Assembly: GCA_023459755.1 (NCBI GenBank)
Contig: JAEWSS010000317.1
Location: 1 to 5,649, forward strand
Reading direction: 5' to 3'
DNA: 5,649 nucleotides
Origin: Verrucomicrobiota bacterium
GTDB taxonomy: Bacteria > Verrucomicrobiota > Lentisphaeria > Victivallales > Victivallaceae
Part shown: in pieces, positions 1-5,329 of the stretch
Layout of the letters: each line of letters starts with the position of its first letter
Numbering within the stretch: position 1 is the first letter of the stretch
Program-made: the position numbers and the translations under genes
The notes under the pieces: model-generated
Databases searched by the model: none
Told to the model about the DNA's origin: nothing
The model's input: the letters and a program-made list of their open reading frames with translations, nothing else

Positions 1-267
1 GTGATTGAAGAATTCGACCCCGGCGCCGCGCCCGATTTGTTCAGTCTGGCCGAACCGCATTCCGAATATCAGGCGGAATCCGGCGGAAACTTCAGCGAAA
101 ATGAACTGAAAATAATCGCCATGCTCCGGGAAAAAGGCGAAAGCAGTTTTGACGACCTCGCCATTGCCTCCGACTTTCAACCCGGTCAATTATCCGGGCT
201 GCTGGCGGCGCTGGAAATGAAATTCGCAATTTTACAACTTCCCGGACGCCGCTACATGCTGCGTTAG
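1..267 (+). CDS. dprA: DprA (DNA processing protein A), C-terminal winged-helix end, partial
   Basis: This is the last 88 codons of a gene that most likely begins upstream of the window; the GTG at position 1 is probably an internal valine codon rather than a start. Residues from about 33 to 88 match the C-terminal winged-helix domain of DprA: a helix with ELKIIAMLREKG, a second around FDDLAIASDF, a recognition-like helix ending in LLAALEMK, and the closing wing LPGRRYML. In the family, DprA loads RecA onto incoming single-stranded DNA during natural transformation. The Rossmann-like DNA-binding core that would prove this lies outside the window. The preceding 30 residues look like the linker after that core. 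The stop TAG lies immediately upstream of a promoter candidate, so dprA probably ends its own unit or reads through into the next. Another winged-helix protein is possible, but the LE-x(n)-LPG-x-x-Y ending is typical of DprA. Confidence 0.8.
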   Translation: MIEEFDPGAAPDLFSLAEPHSEYQAESGGNFSENELKIIAMLREKGESSFDDLAIASDFQPGQLSGLLAALEMKFAILQLPGRRYMLR

Positions 268-292
268 TATTTTTTCTCTTTTATGCTATATT
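264..292 (+). promoter_or_regulatory. Candidate sigma-70-type promoter with extended -10
   Basis: An extended -10 element, TGC followed by TATATT, lies at 284-292, and five of six bases match TATAAT. A weak -35 candidate, TTAGTA at 264-269, overlaps the dprA stop codon with a 17-base spacer; only three of six bases match TTGACA, which an extended -10 can compensate. The predicted start of transcription is near 299-300, giving a leader of about 83 nt before the first gene. It sits in the only sizeable intergenic gap of the window, ahead of seven closely packed genes, so it may drive the whole riboflavin operon. This is inferred from sequence only. Confidence 0.45.
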
Positions 293-300
293 AACAGTCT

Positions 301-329
301 CCGGTTTTTTTGTTGTTTAAAAGTACCGG
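301..329 (+). promoter_or_regulatory. Stem-loop in the operon leader
   Basis: CCGGT (301-305) pairs with ACCGG (325-329). A T/T mismatch follows, then TTTTT (307-311) pairs with AAAAG (319-323) through one G-T wobble and four A-T pairs. This leaves a seven-base loop, GTTGTTT. The structure begins almost exactly at the predicted transcription start, so the mRNA could carry a 5'-terminal hairpin. It has no T-tract after the stem on either strand, so it does not look like an intrinsic terminator for dprA. A GC-rich alternating run (326-336) follows. Confidence 0.4.
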
Positions 330-382
330 CGCGCGCGTCTGGGACGGTCGGGTCGGGATTCGGTATATGGAGGCTTGAAACT

Positions 383-1156
383 ATGTTGACCGCAAAAATG
401 CTTACCGCGCTGACCGCGGCATGGAACATGCTGCTGGACTGGCCTTTGCCGACGCCGTCATTCAATTCGTCCGCCCGGGAAAATTCGGACGATGACAGCG
501 AAATCACCCTGCTTGTCTTCCCCGTTGTCGGGCTGATCTGCGGTTTCATTCTGCTCTTTTTCGGAAAAATGTTCACGCTGTTTCTCGGCGACTGGGCTGG
601 CGGCGTGCTGTTCGCCCTCGCCGCCGTCGCGGTTACCGAGCTGAGCAATCACGGACGCGGCTTCACCTCCACCTTGTCATTTGCCGCAAACTGGGCGGAA
701 ACCGGCGACGCGGCAAAAGCCCTCAACCGCCTCGACGACAGTTGGCGAACGCTTTCCGGAATAATTCCCACGCTGGCCGCGTTCGGCTATATCGCCGTCA
801 AACTGGTATGCTTCACCCTGCTCTGCCGTTATCGCTGCCAATGGCTGATCGCGGTTTATGTGCTCGACTTTGCCGCGCAGGGTTTTCTGGCGACCGACAG
901 TACGCGGGGTCTGCCGCTGGCGGCGGCGGAAAAATTCCGGACGCACGTCTGGTTTCCGGCGATCTTCATACTGCTGTTTTTCATCGGGCATCCGGCGGCT
1001 CCGCTGCTGGCGTTCGCCGCGGTGTTCGGCGGTTCATATCTGTTCGGAAAATACTGCCGGAACTTCTCCGGTGGTTTGAATACAGAAAAAATAACATTGT
1101 TCGGCGCATTTTGCGAGCTTGCGGTGCTGGTTGTCGGCACACTGGCCCTATTTTAA
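383..1156 (+). CDS. CobS-like polytopic membrane protein lacking the catalytic aspartates
   Basis: This 257-residue membrane protein starts at an ATG nine bases after GGAGG (369-373). Its length and pattern follow CobS, the enzyme that joins adenosylcobinamide-GDP to alpha-ribazole (phosphate) in the last stage of cobalamin synthesis. An N-terminal segment ends in WPLPTP (20-25), like the RLPVP of CobS. FPVVGLICG (46-54) matches the FPxxGLxxG block. A GG plus E245-L246 near the C-terminus matches the GGxTGDxLGAxxEL block. About six hydrophobic segments fall near 43-62, 72-88, 127-147, 155-171, 190-213 and 240-257. The metal-binding HxDGxxDxxDG motif is replaced by HGRGFTSTLSF (90-100): only H90 and a glycine remain, and all three aspartates are gone. 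MxDSRxGTxG has become LDDSWRTLSG (117-126). The fold is therefore likely shared, but transferase activity is doubtful. Only 15 nt separate it from ribBA, so the two are probably co-transcribed. Homology is judged from remembered motifs; the function is unknown. Confidence 0.65.
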   Translation: MLTAKMLTALTAAWNMLLDWPLPTPSFNSSARENSDDDSEITLLVFPVVGLICGFILLFFGKMFTLFLGDWAGGVLFALAAVAVTELSNHGRGFTSTLSFAANWAETGDAAKALNRLDDSWRTLSGIIPTLAAFGYIAVKLVCFTLLCRYRCQWLIAVYVLDFAAQGFLATDSTRGLPLAAAEKFRTHVWFPAIFILLFFIGHPAAPLLAFAAVFGGSYLFGKYCRNFSGGLNTEKITLFGAFCELAVLVVGTLALF

Positions 1157-1171
1157 CTTCAGAGGTTGATT

Positions 1172-2365
1172 ATGGTTGAATTCAGTTCGGTTGAAGAGGT
1201 CATTTCCGCGATCGGACGCGGCGAAATGGTGGTGGTGGTCGATGACGAGAACCGCGAAAACGAGGGCGACGTGATCGCCGCCGGAGGCATGGTGACGCCG
1301 GAAATCATCACATTTATGGCCACGCACGCCCGCGGCCTGATCTGTGCGCCGATCAGCGAGGAGCGCGCCAACGCGCTGCATCTTTCCACTCCGGCGATAT
1401 TGTCCGACCCGTTCAAGACGGCATTTACCGAAAGCGTCGATCTGCTTCAGGGGACCACCACCGGAATCAGTGCGTTTGACCGTGCCAAAACCGTGGCGGC
1501 GCTGGCCGATCCCACCATGCATCGCGGCGCGTTCGCCAGTCCGGGTCATGTTTTCCCGCTGATTGCGCGCAAGGGCGGGGTTTTGCGCCGGGCCGGACAC
1601 ACCGAAGCGGCGGTCGATCTTGCCCGGCTTGCCGGTCTGACCCCGTCCGGCGTGATCTGCGAGATCATGAACGACGACGGAACCATGGCCCGACTTCCCC
1701 AGCTCCGGATTTTTTGCGAAAAATACAATTTGCGGCTCTGCACGGTGGCCGATCTGATCGCCTACCGCGGCAGAACTGAAAAACTGATCGAACGCACCGA
1801 TCCCGCCCGGCTGCCTACCGTGTTCGGTGAATTCAAAATTGAGGCGTTCCGCTCCAAAATCGACGGGGCCGAACATGTGGCGCTGGTCTACGGCGACATC
1901 GGTGACGGCGAAAATGTGCTGGTTCGGGTTCATTCCGAATGTCTGACCGGCGACGTGTTCGGTTCGCTGCGCTGCGACTGCGGCGAACAGCTCCACACCG
2001 CCATGCAGATGGTGGCAAAGGAGGGGCGCGGCGTGATCGTCTATCTGCGGCAGGAGGGGCGCGGCATCGGAATTTTCAACAAAGTTCACGCCTATCAGCT
2101 TCAGGACAAGGGCGCCGACACGGTGGAGGCCAATGTTGAACTCGGCTTCCCGCCCGACATGCGCGAATACGGCATCGGAGTACAAATACTGCTCGAACTC
2201 GGCGTAAATTCGGTTCGGCTTATCACCAACAATCCGAAAAAGCTGGTGGGGCTGTCCGGCTTCAAGCTCAAGGTTCTCGGCCGCGAACCGCTGGTGGTTC
2301 AGCCGGGATCGGAAAATTCGCGCTATCTGAAAACAAAAAAAGAAAAAATGGGTCATATACTTTAG
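1172..2365 (+). CDS. ribBA: RibBA, bifunctional 3,4-dihydroxy-2-butanone-4-phosphate synthase / GTP cyclohydrolase II
   Basis: RibBA makes the precursors of both branches of riboflavin synthesis in the cytoplasm. The N-terminal half (about 1-200) is the RibB domain: DDENRENEGD (24-33) holds the sugar-phosphate and metal ligands R28, E29 and D33; SPGH (123-126), RAGHTE (140-145) and the glutamate of CEIMNDDG (E164) complete the site. Serine replaces the usual arginine in RPGH. The C-terminal half (about 205-397) is the RibA domain: RVHSECLTGD with zinc ligands C257, C268 and C270, then RQEGRGIG (293-300), YGIG and TNNPKK. It ends with the family's K-rich GH(I/L)L tail. The 397-residue length is normal for a fused RibBA. 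I chose the ATG at 1172 because AGAGG (1161-1165) stands six bases before it; the in-frame TTG at 1166 directly abuts that site. The upstream gene ends 15 nt earlier and ribH follows after 12 nt. Confidence 0.97.
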   Translation: MVEFSSVEEVISAIGRGEMVVVVDDENRENEGDVIAAGGMVTPEIITFMATHARGLICAPISEERANALHLSTPAILSDPFKTAFTESVDLLQGTTTGISAFDRAKTVAALADPTMHRGAFASPGHVFPLIARKGGVLRRAGHTEAAVDLARLAGLTPSGVICEIMNDDGTMARLPQLRIFCEKYNLRLCTVADLIAYRGRTEKLIERTDPARLPTVFGEFKIEAFRSKIDGAEHVALVYGDIGDGENVLVRVHSECLTGDVFGSLRCDCGEQLHTAMQMVAKEGRGVIVYLRQEGRGIGIFNKVHAYQLQDKGADTVEANVELGFPPDMREYGIGVQILLELGVNSVRLITNNPKKLVGLSGFKLKVLGREPLVVQPGSENSRYLKTKKEKMGHIL

Positions 2366-2368
2366 GAG
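2363..2368 (+). promoter_or_regulatory. ribH ribosome binding site overlapping the ribBA stop
   Basis: TAGGAG spans the ribBA stop codon and lies nine bases before the ribH ATG, in an otherwise A-rich stretch. It supports the ATG at 2378 as the start and places a ribosome terminating on ribBA directly at the ribH initiation site. Confidence 0.7.
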
Positions 2369-2377
2369 TCTCAAAAA

Positions 2378-2854
2378 ATGGAAAAAGAGTACAAAAAGCT
2401 GGAAGGCGAGCTTTCGGCCGCCGGACTTAAACTGGCGCTGGTATGCAGCCGGTTCAACGACTTTTTTGTGAGTAAACTGCTCGGCGGCGCGGTGGACGCC
2501 TTTGTCCGTCACGGCGGCAGGGTCGAAGACATCACCGTGGCGTGGGTGCCGGGCGCCTACGAGCTGCCGTTCATGGTAAAACAGCTGGTCGCCACCGGAA
2601 AATTCGATGCGGCGGCGGCGCTCGGCGTGGTTATACAGGGTGCGACTCCGCACGCGGGGTATATCAACAATGAGGTGTCCAAGGCGCTGGCGCAGCTGGC
2701 GCTTGAGTTCAACGTGCCGGTGGGATACGGTCTGGTGACGGCGGAAAACATCGAGCAGGCGGTTGAACGCAGCGGCTCGAAGTCCGGCAACAAGGGGGCC
2801 GACGCTACAATGGCGGCGATTGAAATGGCAAATCTGATGAAGAAGCTGAAATAA
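2378..2854 (+). CDS. ribH: RibH, 6,7-dimethyl-8-ribityllumazine synthase
   Basis: RibH condenses 5-amino-6-ribitylaminouracil with dihydroxybutanone phosphate from RibBA to form lumazine, the direct substrate of riboflavin synthase; family members assemble as pentamers or 60-subunit capsids. The 158-residue length is normal. Landmarks in order are SRFND (24-28), whose phenylalanine packs on the pyrimidine; VPGAYELP (57-64); GVVIQGATPH (83-92) with the catalytic histidine H92; EQAVERSG (126-133) with the phosphate-binding arginine R131; and GNKGADA (137-143). The residues after the histidine are AGYI, where most homologues have FDYV; the fold and catalytic residues are otherwise intact, so I expect an active enzyme. 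The ATG is set by TAGGAG nine bases upstream. The stop TAA shares one base with the nusB ATG (TAATG), pointing to coupled translation. Confidence 0.96.
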   Translation: MEKEYKKLEGELSAAGLKLALVCSRFNDFFVSKLLGGAVDAFVRHGGRVEDITVAWVPGAYELPFMVKQLVATGKFDAAAALGVVIQGATPHAGYINNEVSKALAQLALEFNVPVGYGLVTAENIEQAVERSGSKSGNKGADATMAAIEMANLMKKLK

Positions 2855-3369
2855 TGAGCGAATATTACGGATTTGAAGAATTGGATGAAACCGTTGGAAT
2901 GCCGTCGCACACCAAGCGCGCCGGTCGGGAACTGGCGATGCTTTATCTGTTCGGCCGCGAGCTGAACGGCGATGTGAAGGCGCACGGCCGCGAAGAATTT
3001 TTTGCCGACGCCTCGGCAATCCTGCACTGGCCGGTGGACGATCGCGTGTTCAGAAAAGGCTGCGTCTACGCCGGATCTTTGCTCGACATCATCGCGCTGA
3101 ATCAGGAGGAAATCGACGAACGCATCCGCAAACACTCCAGCAACTGGGAATGGGACCGGATCAGTCTGGTCGACCGCAACATCATGCGGGTGGCGGTAAG
3201 TGAAATGCTGCATGTGCCGTCGGTTCCGCCGGTGGTCAGCATCAACGAGGCGGTGGAGATTGCGCTGGACTACTCCGACGAAAACTCCGGCAACTTCATC
3301 AACGGTGTTCTGAATGCGATAAAGGACGAGCTGTCGCGTCCGGCGCGGGAGGCCGTCGATCACTTATGA
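2854..3369 (+). CDS. nusB: NusB, transcription antitermination protein
   Basis: NusB binds boxA RNA with S10 (NusE) in the antitermination complex that promotes full transcription of rRNA operons. The 171 residues show the all-helical NusB pattern. A basic first helix KRAGRELAMLYLFGREL (21-37) corresponds to the RNA-binding RxxARExALQxLY helix. WDRISLVDRNIMRVAVSEML (100-119) matches W-x-x-x-R-x-x-x-V-D-R-x-x-L-R-x-A. INEAVEIALDYS (130-141) and NFINGVLNAI (147-156) match the INEAVELAK and FVNGVL blocks. An extra acidic stretch of about 20 residues precedes the first family helix; the start is fixed by the TAATG junction with ribH, although only a weak GAAG-like ribosome site is visible. Its end overlaps the ftsY start by four bases (ATGA). 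A ribH-nusB neighbourhood is common in bacteria, which supports the call. Confidence 0.93.
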   Translation: MSEYYGFEELDETVGMPSHTKRAGRELAMLYLFGRELNGDVKAHGREEFFADASAILHWPVDDRVFRKGCVYAGSLLDIIALNQEEIDERIRKHSSNWEWDRISLVDRNIMRVAVSEMLHVPSVPPVVSINEAVEIALDYSDENSGNFINGVLNAIKDELSRPAREAVDHL

Positions 3370-4298
3370 GTTCGATTTTTTCGATATTTAAACGCGGGCT
3401 GGAAAAGACCGCCACCCGGGTGTCGCGCTCGGTGGCCGGGCTGTTCACCGGCGTGACCGCGTGGACGGAGGAAAACTTTGAAGACCTGGAGTCGAGCCTG
3501 ATTCTGGCCGACTTCGGAGTCAACGCCTCCACCGCGATCGTCAAAGAGGTGCGCGACCAGTATTCACGCGGGAAAATCGCCACCTCGGCCGACATTTTTG
3601 AAGTGGCCGGCGGCATGGTCGAAACCATGTTGAAAAAGAATATGCGGCCGGTCAACTTTCAGAGCGGAGGAATGCCGACGGTGATTCTTTTTGTCGGCGT
3701 CAACGGCTCCGGCAAAACCACCACGATCGGTAAACTGTCCGCCCGGTTCGCCGGAGAAAAACGCAAAGTGATGCTGGCGGCCGGCGACACGTTCCGCGCC
3801 GCGGCGGTCGAGCAGCTGGAGCTTTGGGGCAAACGGACCGGAGCCGCGGTGATCTCCGCAAAACATGGCGCGGACCCCGCCGCCGTAGCGTTCGACGCCG
3901 CAACCGCGGCGCGCAGCCGCGGCATCGACGTGCTGATGATCGACACCGCCGGACGGCAGCAGACCAAAAAAAGTCTGATGGACGAACTTGCCAAGATTTG
4001 CCGCGCGATCGAGAAGGCCTGTCCCGGCGCGCCGCACGAAGTATGGCTCACCATCGACGCCTCCTGCGGCGGCAACGCGCTCAGCCAGGCCAAAGAGTTC
4101 AGCGAAGCGGCCAGAGTAACCGGCATCGTCCTGACCAAGCTCGACGGCTCCGGCAAAGGCGGCATGGCCGTGGCGCTTAACAACGAATACAATCTGCCCG
4201 TTTTCTTCGCGGGAATGGGCGAACAGCCGGACGACCTTCAGGAATTCGATCCCGCACTTTATGCCGACGCGCTGTTTTCAATCGGGGAGAAAAACTGA
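3366..4298 (+). CDS. ftsY: FtsY, signal recognition particle receptor GTPase
   Basis: FtsY docks SRP-ribosome complexes at the membrane and, with Ffh, hydrolyses GTP to hand nascent chains to the Sec translocon. The 310 residues comprise an N domain (about 1-95) and a G domain. Visible motifs are the P-loop GVNGSGKTT (111-119), DTFRAAAVEQL (141-151), DTAGR (193-197), the DASCGGNALSQAKEF block (231-245), TKLDGSGKGG (257-266) and the C-terminal GMGEQPDDLQEFDP. FtsY rather than Ffh is indicated by the absence of a methionine-rich M domain and by the NALSQAKEF block. The long acidic A domain of E. coli FtsY is missing; instead a basic, amphipathic N-terminus (FSIFKRGLEK) could bind lipid. The normally conserved TGQ of that block is CGG here. 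Translation is coupled to nusB by ATGA; GGGAGG lies 13 bases upstream. ribD follows after four bases. Confidence 0.96.
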   Translation: MSSIFSIFKRGLEKTATRVSRSVAGLFTGVTAWTEENFEDLESSLILADFGVNASTAIVKEVRDQYSRGKIATSADIFEVAGGMVETMLKKNMRPVNFQSGGMPTVILFVGVNGSGKTTTIGKLSARFAGEKRKVMLAAGDTFRAAAVEQLELWGKRTGAAVISAKHGADPAAVAFDAATAARSRGIDVLMIDTAGRQQTKKSLMDELAKICRAIEKACPGAPHEVWLTIDASCGGNALSQAKEFSEAARVTGIVLTKLDGSGKGGMAVALNNEYNLPVFFAGMGEQPDDLQEFDPALYADALFSIGEKN

Positions 4299-4302
4299 TA
4301 AA

Positions 4303-5328
4303 ATGGGACTTCCGGACGAAAAATACATGGCAATGGCAATTCAGGAAGCCATGAAGTCGTGGGGACTGACCACGCCGAACCCGATGGTGGGCGCGGTGGC
4401 GGTAAAAAACGGCAAGGTGATCGGACGGGCGTTCCATCATCGAGCCGGAGGTCCGCACGCCGAACGGGAACTCCTGCGCCGCATCGGTGAAGAGGCCGCC
4501 GGATGCACCGTCTACGTCAATCTGGAACCGTGCAGCACCACCGGACGCACGCCGCCCTGTACTGAAGCGCTGATCGCGGCAAAGGTGGCGGAAGTGGTGA
4601 TTGGAACCGTCGATCCCAACCCGCTGCATGCCGGGAAAGGCATCCGCCAACTGGAGGCCGCCGGAATAAATGTGCGCTGCGGGGTGCTGGAAAACGAATG
4701 CATGACGCTAAACCGCGCATTTTTTAAATGGATTGTCGAAAAGAAGCCGTACGTCCTGCTCAAGATGGCGATGACTCTCGACGGCAAGATCGCCGATTCC
4801 AACGGCAACAGCAAATGGATCACCGGCGCCGTGGCGCGGCGGCGGGTTCAGGAGCTGCGCTGCTGGGCGGATGCGATCATGGTCACCGGCAAAACCCTGC
4901 GCGCCGACCATCCGCAGCTCACCGTGCGCGACCCGGACGACTGGCCGAAAAAACTGAAAAAATTCATTGCCGCCGAAAAGATGAGTCTGGAGGAAATCAA
5001 AAGCTACTTTCCCGACGATCCGTCGGTTGAAAAAGTATGCTTCGCCGACGCCGCCGCATTCGACAATTTCCTGTCCCGGATCGGCGGGGAGGATGTCACC
5101 TCGCTGCTGATTGAAGGCGGCGGCGAGCTGGCCGGAGCGGTTCTGGAGTGGAACATGGCGGACGCGGTGGAATTTCACATTGCGCCGAAATTCCTGTGCG
5201 GCCGGAACTCGATTCCGGTGACCGGGGGCGAAAACCGTCCGCTGTCGGATGTCACCGAACTGGTCAACATGCGCAGCGAAAACCGCGGCGGCGACCTGAT
5301 AGTAACCGCCGATGTGGTGAAAAAATAA
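4303..5328 (+). CDS. ribD: RibD, bifunctional diaminohydroxyphosphoribosylaminopyrimidine deaminase / 5-amino-6-(5-phosphoribosylamino)uracil reductase
   Basis: RibD carries out the second and third steps of the GTP branch: deamination of the pyrimidine ring, then NADPH-dependent reduction of the ribosyl chain. The deaminase domain (about 1-145) shows TTPNPMVGAV (23-32), the zinc/catalytic pair H52 and E54 in PHAE, and EPCSTTGRTPPC with zinc ligands C77 and C86. The usual histidine after EPCS is threonine. The reductase domain (about 149-341) shows KPYVLLKMAMTLDGKIA (148-164), SKWITG (170-175), TLRADHPQLTVR (198-209) and LLIEGGGEL (268-276). Between LTVR and EGG there are about 61 residues where E. 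coli RibD, as I recall, has about 91, and no RVVLDS-like strand is visible. Total length is 341 against about 367. I chose the ATG at 4303, just past ftsY, with GGGGAG 13 bases upstream; an in-frame ATG at 4261 lies inside ftsY and would add 14 residues unlike the family N-terminus. Confidence 0.94.
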   Translation: MGLPDEKYMAMAIQEAMKSWGLTTPNPMVGAVAVKNGKVIGRAFHHRAGGPHAERELLRRIGEEAAGCTVYVNLEPCSTTGRTPPCTEALIAAKVAEVVIGTVDPNPLHAGKGIRQLEAAGINVRCGVLENECMTLNRAFFKWIVEKKPYVLLKMAMTLDGKIADSNGNSKWITGAVARRRVQELRCWADAIMVTGKTLRADHPQLTVRDPDDWPKKLKKFIAAEKMSLEEIKSYFPDDPSVEKVCFADAAAFDNFLSRIGGEDVTSLLIEGGGELAGAVLEWNMADAVEFHIAPKFLCGRNSIPVTGGENRPLSDVTELVNMRSENRGGDLIVTADVVKK

Positions 5329-5329
5329 A

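Noticed and set aside
301..329. Leader hairpin as an intrinsic terminator of dprA
   Set aside because: The T-run lies inside the 5' arm of the stem rather than after it, and the sequence following the stem is GC-rich.
1166..1171. TTG at 1166 as an upstream start for ribBA
   Set aside because: It directly abuts the AGAGG ribosome site, whereas the ATG at 1172 has a six-base spacer and matches the family N-terminus.
2331..2348. A-rich stretch (A7 G A6) near the ribBA 3' end as a programmed slippage site
   Set aside because: It encodes the lysine-rich tail that is normal for RibA and leads in frame to the conserved GHIL ending; no alternative frame product of interest follows.
1148..3019. Very long open frame (623 codons) on the minus strand opposite ribBA and ribH
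   Set aside because: The opposite strand encodes two unmistakable enzymes. The antisense translation is rich in Arg, His and Gly with no recognisable domain, as expected for a shadow frame in GC-rich DNA.
4261..4302. In-frame ATG at 4261 as the start of ribD
   Set aside because: It would overlap the ftsY end by 38 bases and add 14 residues not typical of RibD; the ATG at 4303 has an upstream GGGGAG and fits the usual distance to the TPNPxVG motif.
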